This document shows positions 17,371-26,791 of a stretch of 64,000 nucleotides of DNA, in pieces. Where the stretch lies: contig CAMZNU010000008.1 of assembly GCA_947313885.1 (NCBI GenBank), forward strand, positions 50,644 through 114,643, written 5' to 3'. A program made the translations under genes and the position numbers. The notes beneath the pieces were generated by a model. That model was not told the DNA's origin, ran no database searches, and was given only the letters and a program-made list of their open reading frames with translations. Origin of the DNA: an uncultured Clostridia bacterium (GTDB lineage: Bacteria > Bacillota > Clostridia > Lachnospirales > CAMZNU01). Within the stretch, counting starts at the first letter, position 1. Each line of letters begins with the position of its first letter.

Positions 17371-18282
17371 ATGGATAAAATAAAAAAAATTACAAATAAG
17401 CAAAAAGGAATAATATTAATAATATTATCAGCTTTTAATTTTTCCGTAATGAATACATTGGTAAAATTTGTAGAAGATGTACCTAGTATAGAAAAAGCAA
17501 TGTTTAGAAATGCTGTAGCATTATTATTTACATTTATAATTTTAGTAAAAACAAAAGTAAATAAAGAAAAAACAGAAGATAAACCAAAGAGGCATTTTTT
17601 ACCGAATAAGGGTAATGAAAAAATATTACTAATACGTTCAATAGCAGGAACATTAGGATTGGCATTTTTATATATATCTATTGATAGAATAGATTTAACA
17701 GATGCGACGATGTTAAATAAGTTATCACCATTTTTTATGATATTATTTTCATATATATTTTTGAAGGAAAAAATATATAAACCACAAATAATAGCACTAA
17801 TAATAGCGTTTTTAGGAGCTATGTTAGTTATTAGACCTACATTTAGCATAGAAGTAATACCGTATATAATAGGTATGTTATCAGGATTATTTGCAGGACT
17901 TGCTTATACATGCGTCCGTTATTTGTCGTCAAAAGGTGAGAGGTCATCAATAATAATTTTTTATTTTTCACTAACTACAATAATTATATTATCACCAGTT
18001 TTATATTTTGTATATGTACCACTTAACAAATTTCAATTTATGTTATTGATATTATCAGGGTTGTTTGCATCTTTTGGACAATTTGCATTAACTAAAGCAT
18101 ATAGTTTAGCACCTAGTAAAGAAATTTCTATATATGATTATTCACAGATGATATTTAGCTCTATTTGGGGGTATTTTGTATTTGCACAAGTGCCTAACAG
18201 TTTAAGTTTAACAGGATATTTTGTAATATTAGTAGCGTCCATGTATATGTATTTGTATAACAACAAAAAAATGCCACTGTAA
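17371..18282 (+). CDS. EamA/DMT-superfamily transporter
   Basis: A 303-residue integral membrane protein with about 10 transmembrane segments in two EamA repeats: the first contains FNFSVMNTLVKF and ends near VIRPTF; the second contains AGLAYTCVRYLS and ends in the C-terminal FVILVASMYMYL. These proteins export metabolites such as amino acids or drugs; the substrate cannot be told. It has a GAGGG ribosome site and sits between two strong hairpins, so it is a single-gene unit. Confidence 0.88.
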   Translation: MDKIKKITNKQKGIILIILSAFNFSVMNTLVKFVEDVPSIEKAMFRNAVALLFTFIILVKTKVNKEKTEDKPKRHFLPNKGNEKILLIRSIAGTLGLAFLYISIDRIDLTDATMLNKLSPFFMILFSYIFLKEKIYKPQIIALIIAFLGAMLVIRPTFSIEVIPYIIGMLSGLFAGLAYTCVRYLSSKGERSSIIIFYFSLTTIIILSPVLYFVYVPLNKFQFMLLILSGLFASFGQFALTKAYSLAPSKEISIYDYSQMIFSSIWGYFVFAQVPNSLSLTGYFVILVASMYMYLYNNKKMPL

Positions 18283-18305
18283 TATACGGTGGCATTTTTT
18301 TGTTG
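18261..18305. terminator. Bidirectional terminator between the EamA gene and prfA
   Basis: A perfect 17-bp stem (CAACAAAAAAATGCCAC against its complement) with an 11-base loop, and A- and T-runs on both sides. It overlaps the 3' end of the EamA coding sequence and serves both convergent genes. Confidence 0.85.
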
Positions 18306-18312
18306 TTTAATA

Positions 18313-19383
18313 TTATAAGTTTGAATTTTTAATTTTTTCAGATTGATCCGCAACAATTAATGTATCTATAATTTCTGTAAGTTCGCCGTCTAAAATTTGG
18401 TCAAGTTTATGTAACGTTAACCCAACACGGTGGTCAGTAACCCTACTTTGTGGGAAGTTATAAGTACGGATACGTTCACTTCTATCACCAGTACCAACTT
18501 GACTTTTTCTTTCAGCAGATTGTTCACTATGTTGTTTTTCAAGTTCGGCATCATAAAGCCTTGCACGTAATATTTTAAGTGCTTTTTCTTTATTTTTAAG
18601 TTGCGACTTACCATCTTGACAAGAAATAACTATACCAGATGGTTCATGGGTAATTCGCACAGCCGAATCTGTAGTATTAACAGATTGTCCACCATTACCA
18701 GATGATCTAAATACGTCAACACGAATATCGTTCATATTAAGTTCAACGTCGACTTCTTCAACTTCAGGAAGTACGGCAACGGTAACTGTAGATGTATGAA
18801 TTCTACCGCCAGAATCTGTAGTAGGTATACGTTGAACACGATGTACACCGCTTTCATATTTAAGTTTTGAGTATGCACCATCACCTTTTATAAGAAAAGA
18901 AATTTCTTTAAAGCCACCGACATCACTAGGGTTACTACTCATAATTTCAGTTTTAAAACCAGAACGTTCGGCAAGACGTGTATACATTCTAAATAAATCA
19001 CCACAGAAAAGGTTGGCTTCGTCACCACCAGCACCGCCACGAACTTCTACAATAACATTTTTAGAATCATTAGGATCTTTTGGAAGTAGTAATGATTTTA
19101 AAGTTTCTTTTATAATTTCGAGTTCGTTATTATTTTCTTTAAGCTCTTCTTTAACAAGGGAAAGAAAGTCATCATCAAGTTTTTCTTTTAACATTTCTTT
19201 ACCTTCTTCAATAGCTTCATTAGTTGCTTTATATTTAAAATAAAATTCGACAATTTCGCTTAAATCACTATGTTCTTTCATAAGCTTACGCCATCTATTT
19301 TGATCGGAAATAACAGATGGATCATTTATTAATTGTTCTAATTCGTTAAAACGAACTTCAATATCACCTAATTTAGTAAACAT
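18313..19383 (-). CDS. prfA: Peptide chain release factor 1
   Basis: RF1 recognises UAA and UAG and releases the finished peptide. The 356-residue protein has the GGQ catalytic motif ([14 protein letters not shown]), the codon-recognition region [15 protein letters not shown] (PxT type, as in RF1 rather than the SPF of RF2), and the C-terminal block [15 protein letters not shown]. The frame is open 10 codons upstream, but the ATG at 19383 has AGAGGTG. The gene overlaps the end of prmC, whose product methylates this GGQ glutamine, so the two are coupled. Confidence 0.97.
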   Translation of the reverse strand: MFTKLGDIEVRFNELEQLINDPSVISDQNRWRKLMKEHSDLSEIVEFYFKYKATNEAIEEGKEMLKEKLDDDFLSLVKEELKENNNELEIIKETLKSLLLPKDPNDSKNVIVEVRGGAGGDEANLFCGDLFRMYTRLAERSGFKTEIMSSNPSDVGGFKEISFLIKGDGAYSKLKYESGVHRVQRIPTTDSGGRIHTSTVTVAVLPEVEEVDVELNMNDIRVDVFRSSGNGGQSVNTTDSAVRITHEPSGIVISCQDGKSQLKNKEKALKILRARLYDAELEKQHSEQSAERKSQVGTGDRSERIRTYNFPQSRVTDHRVGLTLHKLDQILDGELTEIIDTLIVADQSEKIKNSNL

Positions 19384-20239
19384 AATTACACCTCTTTTCA
19401 ATAAACTGTCCATATACTACTCTATCTAAGTTATTATAATCTTTTATTATTTGAATATCAACAAAACCGTTAATATTCAATAAATTTTTAACATCAACTC
19501 CTTGGTTATATCCTATTTCTAAAATTAAGAACCCTTTATTATTTAAATAAGAGAAACTATTTTTTATAATTTCACGATAAAAATAAAGACCATCCTCACC
19601 GCCGTATAAAGCTATGTTAGGTTCAAAGTCTTTAACATCAGACATTAAATTTTCCATATCATCTTTACTTATATAAGGCGGATTAGAAGTTATAACATCA
19701 AATTTAATGTTAGGTACATTAGAAAAAAGATCGCTACAAATAAAATTAATTAAAGATGTTGTACAATGATTAGCATTGTTAATATTTGCAACGTCTAGAG
19801 CATCTTTACTAATATCAATAGCTAAAGCTTTTATATTAGTCTCTAGAGCAATTGATATAGGAATCACACCACTACCAGTGCAAACGTCTAATAAGGTAGA
19901 AAAATTATTTTTCTTAATTACATTAATAGCTATTTCGACTAAAATCTCTGTATCAGGTCGCGGGATCAAAACGTTTTCATTTACATAAAATCCATAACCC
20001 ATAAAATTTATATGATTAGTAATGTAACTAATAGGTTTATTAGTTGTACGTATTTTTAAAAGTTCAAAAAAATATTTTTCATCATCTAAACTAATAGTGT
20101 CTAATGTAGTAAGTAATTTAATTTTATCAATTTTAAGAACGTACATAAGAATAATTTCAGCATCCAAACAATAACACTCGATATTATTTTCTTTTAAATA
20201 GTTTTTGCCTATAATTAAAACATTTTTAATAGTATTCAT
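19373..20239 (-). CDS. prmC: Release factor glutamine methyltransferase PrmC
   Basis: PrmC methylates the GGQ glutamine of RF1 and RF2 using S-adenosylmethionine. The 288-residue protein has the SAM-binding motif [15 protein letters not shown] and the catalytic NPPY ([12 protein letters not shown]), with the N-terminal helical substrate domain ([10 protein letters not shown] at the junction). No strong ribosome site is seen at the ATG; the start lies just after the yqhQ stop, so translation is probably coupled. The stop overlaps the prfA start by 11 bases. Confidence 0.95.
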   Translation of the reverse strand: MNTIKNVLIIGKNYLKENNIECYCLDAEIILMYVLKIDKIKLLTTLDTISLDDEKYFFELLKIRTTNKPISYITNHINFMGYGFYVNENVLIPRPDTEILVEIAINVIKKNNFSTLLDVCTGSGVIPISIALETNIKALAIDISKDALDVANINNANHCTTSLINFICSDLFSNVPNIKFDVITSNPPYISKDDMENLMSDVKDFEPNIALYGGEDGLYFYREIIKNSFSYLNNKGFLILEIGYNQGVDVKNLLNINGFVDIQIIKDYNNLDRVVYGQFIEKRCNYVY

Positions 20240-20241
20240 AA

Positions 20242-21144
20242 TTATAAAATAGCCTCTGTAGATTTTATAGCGACTTCTATTTGTGAATTATCAGGTTCGC
20301 GGGTAGTCAAATTTTGAAGTTTTAAGCCAGGTAATATTAGAGCATTAATAAACTTATTATTACTTTTACCTGTGAATTTTAAAAATTCGTAAGAAATACC
20401 AGCTACAATAGGTAAAAAAATTATTCTATTAACAATTCTCATGAGAACATCATCTGTTTTTAAAAACATGAAAAATATTGAACTAATAACCATAACTATT
20501 AGTAAAAAGCTAGTTCCACAACGTTTGTGTAAAGTGGAATGTTTTTTTACATTTTCAACAGTTAGGGCTTCGTTAGCTTCAAAACAATTTATAGTTTTAT
20601 GCTCTGCACCGTGATACATGAAAACACGTTGAATGTCTTTATTTTTGGAAATTAAAAAAATGTAGCATAAAAATATTAATAATCGAACAACTCCTTCTAG
20701 AGTGCTTATTAAAAGTTGTGGAATAGGGAATAGTGTGCCGATAAATCCAGCAATAGCAACAGGGGCTATCATAAATAAAAAAGTTCCCAAAAGCATTGCC
20801 AAGAAAACACTAAAAAATATTAAAATATTATTTAATTTATCACCAAGTCCAATTTTTTCTGTTAAGAACACTTCAAATTTAGAAGGTTGTTCATCATCTA
20901 GACCAGCTAATTCTGCTGAGCGGGTTATTAATTTTGTACCTAATACAAGAGAATCTACAAAAGCTACAATACCTCTTATAATAGGAAGAGAAAAAAATTT
21001 TGAATTAAACATAGAATTTACTACGTGAGTTTCAATCTCTATTTTACCCTTAGAATTTCGAACGGCTAAAGCATATTTATTTTTATTACGCATCATGACA
21101 CCTTCGATAACAGCTTGCCCGCCTATAGAAGTTATTTTGCTCAT
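20242..21144 (-). CDS. YqhQ-like membrane protein (DUF1385)
   Basis: A 300-residue membrane protein of the DUF1385/YqhQ family, function not established. Family landmarks are GGQAVIEGVMMRNKNKYA at the N-terminus, a four-segment membrane region, and the conserved motif HGAEHKTINCFE in the middle. GAAGTGAT precedes the ATG. In many Clostridia it lies between rpmE and prmC, as here. The conserved His and Glu residues suggest a metal site, but this is inference. Confidence 0.88.
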   Translation of the reverse strand: MSKITSIGGQAVIEGVMMRNKNKYALAVRNSKGKIEIETHVVNSMFNSKFFSLPIIRGIVAFVDSLVLGTKLITRSAELAGLDDEQPSKFEVFLTEKIGLGDKLNNILIFFSVFLAMLLGTFLFMIAPVAIAGFIGTLFPIPQLLISTLEGVVRLLIFLCYIFLISKNKDIQRVFMYHGAEHKTINCFEANEALTVENVKKHSTLHKRCGTSFLLIVMVISSIFFMFLKTDDVLMRIVNRIIFLPIVAGISYEFLKFTGKSNNKFINALILPGLKLQNLTTREPDNSQIEVAIKSTEAIL

Positions 21145-21174
21145 ATAATCACTTCCTTTTAAGTTATTTTTAAA

Positions 21175-21254
21175 TTAAAAAGGTGAAACTAAACTTTAGT
21201 TATTTTGGATAAAACTAAGTTTCATCCAAGGCAACTAAAGTTTTGGTTTCACCT
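21175..21254 (-). terminator. Large compound hairpin terminating rpmE
   Basis: On the minus strand, AGGTGAAAC plus AAACTTTAGTT pairs with AACTAAAGTTTAGTTTCACCT, followed by TTTTT. A second small hairpin (TTGGAT against ATCCAA) sits inside the loop. The outer stem is about 20 bp, far longer than a minimal terminator. Confidence 0.75.
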
Positions 21255-21277
21255 ATATTGAACTACATGTTCAATAT

Positions 21278-21481
21278 TTATTTCATTTTGTATTTTTTCT
21301 TAAACTTATCAACACGTCCGCCTGCTTCTAATAGAAGTTTTTGACTTCCTGTATAGAATGGATGACATTTTGAACATACCTCAACTTTAATAGCTTCATT
21401 AGTTGACCCTGCTATGAATTCACGTCCACAGTTACAAGTAATTTTAGCATCAAAATATTCTGGATGAGTATCTTTTTTCAT
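21278..21481 (-). CDS. rpmE: 50S ribosomal protein L31 (zinc-binding form)
   Basis: Large-subunit ribosomal protein of 67 residues. The zinc ligands are present (CNCG near residue 16 and CSKCHPFYTG near residue 36), so it is the C+ form of L31 rather than the zinc-independent paralogue. The C-terminus (GGRVDKFKKKYKMK) is typical. It has its own promoter, a short structured leader and a large terminator, so it is a single-gene unit between rho and yqhQ. Confidence 0.97.
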   Translation of the reverse strand: MKKDTHPEYFDAKITCNCGREFIAGSTNEAIKVEVCSKCHPFYTGSQKLLLEAGGRVDKFKKKYKMK

Positions 21482-21541
21482 TTTATTTCACCTCTCTGAC
21501 AGTTTTGGGATACTTTTTGGCATTCCCGTATTTTTTACCTT
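21482..21541 (-). promoter_or_regulatory. rpmE leader, possible L31 autoregulatory element
   Basis: The leader of about 60 bases holds a small hairpin (GGGA...TCCC, around ACGGGAATGCC and AAGTATCCC) just before the AGAGGTG ribosome site. Autoregulatory L31 leaders of this size are known in Firmicutes, but the fit to that motif cannot be scored here. Confidence 0.4.
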
Positions 21542-21545
21542 GTTA

Positions 21546-21574
21546 AGTATAGCATGTTTATAATAATAATACAA
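21546..21574 (-). promoter_or_regulatory. Sigma-A-type promoter of rpmE
   Basis: On the minus strand: TTGTAT, 17 bases, TATACT, lying between the rho stop and the rpmE leader. Confidence 0.6.
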
Positions 21575-21582
21575 TATTTATA

Positions 21583-22869
21583 CTATATACTTTTATAATT
21601 TTTTATAAGTAGATCATTAGTCTTATTTGTTTTTATACTTTCAATAATAGAATCAGTTAATGTAATTGGGTTATTAGAGTAGTTTCTTTTAATATTATGA
21701 GTCATAGCTAATTCATCTTTTGTTAAAAGTAGATCTTCGCGACGTGTACCAGATTTCATAATATTAATACTAGGAAAAATTCTTTTTTCAGAAAGTTTTT
21801 TATCTAAAACTAGTTCCATATTTCCAGTACCTTTAAATTCTTCATATATAACATCATCCATTTTACTACCTGTATCTACAAGGGCAGTACCTAAAATAGT
21901 AAGAGAGCCACCGCCGTCAATATTTCGTGCTGCGCCAAAAAACTTTTTAGGTGCATAAAGAGCTAACGGATCAAGTCCACCAGATAAAGTTTTTCCGCTA
22001 GAAGGTATAATTAAATTGTAAGCACGTGCTAATCTAGTAATGCTATCTAACAATATAACTAAATCTTTTCCGTGTTCTACTAACCTTTTAGAACGTTCTA
22101 AGACCATTTCAGCAACACGTTTATGCTTTTCATATACTTCATCGAAAGTGGAGTATACAATTTCAACGTTGTCACCTGTTATACTACGTTGAATATCGGT
22201 AACTTCTTCTGGACGTTCGTCTATTAAAAGGACTATAAGATGAATGTCTTTATAATTTGTAGTTATAGCATTTGCAATTTCTTTAAGCAGAACGGTTTTG
22301 CCGGTTTTAGGTGGTGCGACAATGAGTCCGCGTTGTCCTTTTCCAATAGGTGCATATAAATCTAAAATACGTGTACTTATTTTATCTGTAGAAGTTTCTA
22401 AAGTAAGTTTTTCGTTAGGAAATATCGGGATTAAATCTTCAAAGGTTGAGCGTCTAAACAGTTCCTCGGTAGGTAGGTCGTTAACGGTATCGATAAATAA
22501 CAAAGGTCTAAACTTTTCGCTATTAGCAATAACCTTAACTTTTCCGCAAATCAAATCACCAGTTCTAAGACGTAAATTTTTAACTTGAGCAGGTGATACG
22601 TAAATGTCATCATCGCTAGGTAGAAAATTATGCATTCTTAAAAATCCGTATCCATCAGGAAAAATAACTTCTAAAATTCCTTTTTCAATAGTCGTTGTAT
22701 ATTTAGTATAATTTAAAACATTTTTTTTAGATTTTTCGAATTCTTTATTTTTTCCTTGGATAGCTTTTATTAATTCCGATTTTTCAGCATTAGAAATAGT
22801 TTCTATTTCTAATGCTGTTGCTTTTTCTTTAAGTTGTAATAAAGTTAAATTGTTTAGGTTAGTTTCCAA
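21583..22869 (-). CDS. rho: Transcription termination factor Rho
   Basis: Rho is a hexameric RNA-dependent ATPase that ends transcription. The 428-residue protein has the Rho_N helical domain, an RNA-binding cold-shock-like domain ([28 protein letters not shown]), Walker A ([14 protein letters not shown]), Walker B ([17 protein letters not shown]) and the Q/R loops ([20 protein letters not shown], cited in parts as SGGLDP and FFGAARN). The start is TTG at 22869, fixed by AAGGAG nine bases upstream. It is preceded by the LysM gene 12 bases away. Confidence 0.97.
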   Translation of the reverse strand: METNLNNLTLLQLKEKATALEIETISNAEKSELIKAIQGKNKEFEKSKKNVLNYTKYTTTIEKGILEVIFPDGYGFLRMHNFLPSDDDIYVSPAQVKNLRLRTGDLICGKVKVIANSEKFRPLLFIDTVNDLPTEELFRRSTFEDLIPIFPNEKLTLETSTDKISTRILDLYAPIGKGQRGLIVAPPKTGKTVLLKEIANAITTNYKDIHLIVLLIDERPEEVTDIQRSITGDNVEIVYSTFDEVYEKHKRVAEMVLERSKRLVEHGKDLVILLDSITRLARAYNLIIPSSGKTLSGGLDPLALYAPKKFFGAARNIDGGGSLTILGTALVDTGSKMDDVIYEEFKGTGNMELVLDKKLSEKRIFPSINIMKSGTRREDLLLTKDELAMTHNIKRNYSNNPITLTDSIIESIKTNKTNDLLIKNYKSI

Positions 22870-22881
22870 ATTAATCTCCTT

Positions 22882-23952
22882 TTAGTCTTGTGCTGGTATT
22901 GTTAGTTTTTGTCCTACTAATAAAGTATAAGTTGCAAGATTATTAGTATCATAAATTTTTTGATATTTATTAGGATCATCATAAAATTTTTCACTTATTT
23001 TAACTAACGTATCCCCACTTTGAACTACATAGTTAATGGGAAAAATAAATTTCGGAACTTCTACGACTGTGTCATTTACATCATCAATATTATCATCAAT
23101 ACTATGTTCAATTTCGGGAATCTCTGTAATTTCTTCATTATTATCTATATCTACATTCATTAGAGATAAGAGTTCTTCTTCTAATGCTTCAATTCTTAAA
23201 GTAAGTTTTAAATTAGCATTATTAGCAAGCTCTAGACTTTTGATAGTATCTTCAAAATTGACAAGTTCTTTTTTTAGTGAAAAAGTTTTAGAAGCAAAGT
23301 AAGAGGTTAAGCCAGAAAGTGCAATTATGAAAAATAAGCTTAATATTCTAATAGTTGCAATAGTCTTTTTTTGTAAACTAGATTTTTTAATATTCCTTTT
23401 AGGTTTCGTTGTATTTTCACCAACTAATAAAGCATGTTCTAAATTTTCAACAGATGTTTGTTTAGAACTACTATTTAAAGTGTGATAGTTATACAGTGCA
23501 TTTATCCTCTTATCTATATCTATATGATATGAATCATCAAAATATTTATCATTATTATCATTTTCACTTTGTGGAGTTTTTGCAAATGCAGAATATTCAG
23601 AATTTTTATGAGTTACATATTTTTTGCTATAAGGTAAATTTTTATAATCTAGACTAGTATCGTATAAACGTAATCGTTCGGCTTGTATAGATGAAAAAAA
23701 ATCATCGTTAGTAGTATTAGTATATTTTTTTGATTGAATACTATTATTGGATATCATATTTCCTGTACAAAGATCTAAATTAGGTTTTGAAGTATTGTGC
23801 GAATCCTTGTTTTTCATATCAGGTAAAGTATCAAAAGATTTTTTAGCACGTGAGTTGTTCATATTTAAATTGGCTTTTTGATAAAGAGAAGTAACAGCAT
23901 CGGTAGCCATATTATCATTGTATATATGTGAATTTTTATTTTTTTTATTCAT
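22882..23952 (-). CDS. LysM-domain membrane protein
   Basis: A 356-residue protein with a long hydrophilic, Asn/Ser-rich cytoplasmic N-terminus (residues 1 to about 200), one transmembrane segment (TIRILSLFFIIALSGLTSYF), a short coiled coil (about 225-255), and a C-terminal LysM domain (YVVQSGDTLVKISEKFY ... YTLLVGQKLTIP) that would bind peptidoglycan outside. It may link a cytoplasmic partner to the wall. The ATG at 23952 has GGGGAGG; the upstream in-frame ATG at 23967 does not. It is immediately upstream of rho. Confidence 0.8.
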   Translation of the reverse strand: MNKKNKNSHIYNDNMATDAVTSLYQKANLNMNNSRAKKSFDTLPDMKNKDSHNTSKPNLDLCTGNMISNNSIQSKKYTNTTNDDFFSSIQAERLRLYDTSLDYKNLPYSKKYVTHKNSEYSAFAKTPQSENDNNDKYFDDSYHIDIDKRINALYNYHTLNSSSKQTSVENLEHALLVGENTTKPKRNIKKSSLQKKTIATIRILSLFFIIALSGLTSYFASKTFSLKKELVNFEDTIKSLELANNANLKLTLRIEALEEELLSLMNVDIDNNEEITEIPEIEHSIDDNIDDVNDTVVEVPKFIFPINYVVQSGDTLVKISEKFYDDPNKYQKIYDTNNLATYTLLVGQKLTIPAQD

Positions 23953-24186
23953 GTAAAACCTCCCCAAACATTATGTTCAAAAATGCATTGTACAATAATA
24001 GTATAATTTATTATAAAATAAGTCAACTTTTTTGCACCAAATAGTATAATGTAATATATTTTAATAATTTATGAAATAAAAGAAATAAAAAAGGTGATAT
24101 ATAGAAAATAGGGTAGGAGTAAAAAACAAATAAAAGGGTAGAATAAAGTAGAAGAAATAATATAAAAGGATATAAAGTATATTTTC

Positions 24187-24215
24187 TTTACAAAAATAAT
24201 TGAATATAGTATAAT
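24187..24215 (+). promoter_or_regulatory. Sigma-A-type promoter of mecA
   Basis: TTTACA, 17 bases, TATAAT, 43 bases before the mecA start. It lies in the roughly 300-base gap between the divergent LysM gene and mecA; nothing else is seen in that gap. Confidence 0.7.
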
Positions 24216-24258
24216 TGTAAAATATAAAACATTATTGTAACATTGAGGATGTGGTTAA

Positions 24259-24915
24259 ATGAGATTTGAAAAAATAAATGAATTTGTAATGAAAGTAGAA
24301 ATAACAGAAATTGATTTAATAGAAAGAAACATAGCTATACAAGATTTAGCTTATGGAAAGACAAATATTACAAACTTGTTTAATGAGATGCTAGTGGAAG
24401 GGTTTCATAAATGTGACTTTAAAGTAGATAACTATGATTTATTGGTAGAAGTTACACCAATGTCAGAAAATACGTTAGAAGTTATAATAAGTAAAGTAAC
24501 AGGAGAAGAAGAAAGTGTTAAGTTAAAAAAAGATATAATTAAGAGTATAGAAAGCAAGCGTAAAGAAATGCGTAATAAAAGAGGGGAAAGAGAAGATATC
24601 AAAAAAGCGGATTTATGTGAGAGACAAGAAATTTTAATGATAAAAATTGAAAATATAGATAATTTATGTAACAGTACTATAAGAGCTGTTAAATATTTTA
24701 ATGGTAAAAGTAAATTGTATAAATATGAAGATGATTATTATTTATCATTAGATTTAAATAGCAATAAAATAAAAGTAGATAAAGAAAAAATATTTAATAT
24801 ATTTAACGAATTTGGGTCTTTAGAAGGATCGATAAAAATAAAAGAAAACTTTTTTGAGGAGCATGGAAAAATAGTAATAAAAAAAGATGCTATTAAAAAA
24901 TTAAGTAAAATATAA
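24259..24915 (+). CDS. mecA: MecA-family adaptor protein
   Basis: MecA proteins deliver substrates such as competence or sporulation regulators to the ClpC-ClpP protease. The 218-residue protein has the two-domain plan: an N-terminal substrate domain starting MRFEKINEFVMKVEI with a DLIERNI segment, a charged linker (about residues 95-120), and a C-terminal ClpC-binding domain with the hallmark YKYEDDYYLSLDL and the end EEHGKIVIKKDAIKKL. The sequence is diverged from Bacillus MecA, so the call rests on the C-terminal domain and overall plan. Single-gene unit with a good promoter and terminator. Confidence 0.82.
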   Translation: MRFEKINEFVMKVEITEIDLIERNIAIQDLAYGKTNITNLFNEMLVEGFHKCDFKVDNYDLLVEVTPMSENTLEVIISKVTGEEESVKLKKDIIKSIESKRKEMRNKRGEREDIKKADLCERQEILMIKIENIDNLCNSTIRAVKYFNGKSKLYKYEDDYYLSLDLNSNKIKVDKEKIFNIFNEFGSLEGSIKIKENFFEEHGKIVIKKDAIKKLSKI

Positions 24916-24920
24916 AAAAA

Positions 24921-24967
24921 TAAAAAATAAAAAGATGAAAATATATTTTCATCTTTTTATTTTTTAT
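24921..24967. terminator. Bidirectional terminator between mecA and the Abi gene
   Basis: AAAAAGATGAAAA and TTTTCATCTTTTT pair around a 3- to 4-base loop, with extended A and T flanks on both strands. Confidence 0.8.
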
Positions 24968-25827
24968 TTTTTTATAAATAGGTCAAACCAATTATCTGGA
25001 AAGCCTATTCTTTTTAGATCAATATACTCATCGTAAGTATCAAACAAAGATTTTAATTGGTTTGTATGTAAATTCCATTCATCTTTATTTACAGTTAAAA
25101 ACTTCATGACATAAAATGTATCAAAAATTTTATAACTATTAATGCTATATAAATGGTTACGTTGGCAAATAAGAGGTGATTTTTTTAGTGTTTGATTATA
25201 AAGACGCATATAATGAGCATTAATATTTCTAATATAAGCGATATTATCAATCCAGTTTTCTAAAATTTCAGGAGAAGTATTAAAATCATTGGATATAACT
25301 TCTTTATCGGTAGGCATTAGATTACTGTATAAATTTGAGATCATACCTAATGAAAACAAATTAATAGCAACCCATATAGGGAAATTGCCATCATATTTTT
25401 GATTATGATGGATTACGTAACCTAGATGTTTATTTTTTTTTAAGTTTTGGCTAAAACTATGTAGAGTCATATTATGTTGTTTAGGGTTGTTGAAATTTTT
25501 TTTATCTAAATATCCAAGAGAACCATATTTATGTGCTAAGAAGTAGGAAATCTTTGTTCTTAATACGTGTTCGATGGGTTCGATGGTTAAATAAAGCATT
25601 CCGCGAAGTTTTCTATCAAATTCCATAATATGATAAATATGTTCAAAGGTTATATTTTCTTCATAATGGTCATCATCAATAATGAATTCTTTAAGATACC
25701 CTGCAAATGTATAATAGTTCAAATTTTTAAGAGTGCATAAAGCTTCTTTTTCATTATTGATAATTAAACCTTTATTTTTCAAAACTTCTAATTGTTGTTC
25801 ATAGGTTATAGGTTGTTTAACTAAAAT
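24964..25827 (-). CDS. Abi family protein (Abi_2/AbiD-AbiF type)
   Basis: Abi_2-domain proteins include phage abortive-infection factors. Landmarks are NLNYYTFAGYLKEF, FDRKLRGMLYLTIEPIEHVLRTKI and IRNINAHYMRLYN (the RN-x-xxH core shared with HEPN-like proteins), about residues 35-215. No ATG, GTG or TTG exists between the upstream stop and an internal TTG at 25782, which has no ribosome site. The family's conserved N-terminal segment (here KQPITYEQQLEVLKNKG) lies upstream of that TTG. A strong GGAGGTG six bases before an ATT at 25827 points to ATT initiation, giving 287 residues. The site lies at the end of the preceding gene, so coupling is likely. Defence is inferred from family only. Confidence 0.75.
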   Translation of the reverse strand: MLVKQPITYEQQLEVLKNKGLIINNEKEALCTLKNLNYYTFAGYLKEFIIDDDHYEENITFEHIYHIMEFDRKLRGMLYLTIEPIEHVLRTKISYFLAHKYGSLGYLDKKNFNNPKQHNMTLHSFSQNLKKNKHLGYVIHHNQKYDGNFPIWVAINLFSLGMISNLYSNLMPTDKEVISNDFNTSPEILENWIDNIAYIRNINAHYMRLYNQTLKKSPLICQRNHLYSINSYKIFDTFYVMKFLTVNKDEWNLHTNQLKSLFDTYDEYIDLKRIGFPDNWFDLFIKK

Positions 25828-26769
25828 TTAAAACACCTCCGTCTCTAATATTTCACTTATTATATCTAAAAGCAATATATCATTTAGCATATTATTTGCT
25901 TTAACCAAACCGTCGTAATTATTTTGAACAATACTATCAACACATAAATTAGAAATATTGTTTATAAGTTCGATAAATGCATAATAATATATTAAAAAAT
26001 CATCAGATGGTTTTAAAGTATCTTCATTTAAAAGAGTGATATAATCAATAGCTGCATTTGCATATAATAATTTTTCAGATTCTAAATTAGAGGATACAGC
26101 AAAATCTAAAATTACATTAATTGTATCTAAATTTTGTAAATAATATTTTAATATATATGTATCACTTATTTTTTGTAAATTCAAAACAGTTAAAGTATCA
26201 ACAAGGTGTTGCGTACTAAGGATAGATACAGTTTTAGCCACATCGTCCCAAGTTACCAAAAAACCTAAGCTTTCCGACAAGTATCTTATAGGAACGTAAG
26301 TTAAGTCATCATATATAAATGGTCTATCTGTATTATTTTTATAAGGTATACGGCTATCATTGTGCAAATAATAATCTTCGTCGATAGGAAATGATACACT
26401 ATTGTCATACAAAGTTGCCATGGCTGTTTTAGAAGAGTAATCCCATGTAACAGTTGCTCCCAAATTATAACTTACTTCACGCATTGGGTAGAAGATTCTA
26501 CCGTTTAAATTTATAACTTTGTTTTTAACTACAAGTAGTTCATTATTGATAAAAATCGATGGATTATCAATAAAATCAAAAGAATTATTTGTTGTAGTTG
26601 GCGATAACAAAGAATCGTTATCAAAATTGGAAGATATATTATCATTAGAATTAAAGTTAGTAACATTCAAGCTCGTTTCTTCAGATTCTAATGAAATATT
26701 TTCATTAGCTAACACAGAAACCGATATAGTGAAGGTAAATAAAGTAATAAATATAAAATTTTTAATCAT
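25828..26769 (-). CDS. Secreted protein with copper-amine-oxidase-like N-terminal domain
   Basis: A 313-residue protein with a signal peptide (NFIFITLFTFTISVSVLAN), an Asn/Ser/Asp-rich linker, and two copies of the fold seen at the N-terminus of copper amine oxidases and common in Clostridia surface proteins: NGRIFYPMREVSYNLGATVTW and DDLTYVPIRYLSESLGFLVTW (shorter marks: PMREVSYNLGA, VPIRYLSESLG), about residues 90-180. No catalytic oxidase domain follows; the C-terminal 130 residues are helical and of unknown type. Probably a surface or wall-associated structural protein. Its stop touches the apparent start of the Abi gene. Confidence 0.75.
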   Translation of the reverse strand: MIKNFIFITLFTFTISVSVLANENISLESEETSLNVTNFNSNDNISSNFDNDSLLSPTTTNNSFDFIDNPSIFINNELLVVKNKVINLNGRIFYPMREVSYNLGATVTWDYSSKTAMATLYDNSVSFPIDEDYYLHNDSRIPYKNNTDRPFIYDDLTYVPIRYLSESLGFLVTWDDVAKTVSILSTQHLVDTLTVLNLQKISDTYILKYYLQNLDTINVILDFAVSSNLESEKLLYANAAIDYITLLNEDTLKPSDDFLIYYYAFIELINNISNLCVDSIVQNNYDGLVKANNMLNDILLLDIISEILETEVF

Positions 26770-26791
26770 AGTAATTCTCCCTTAAGTAAAA

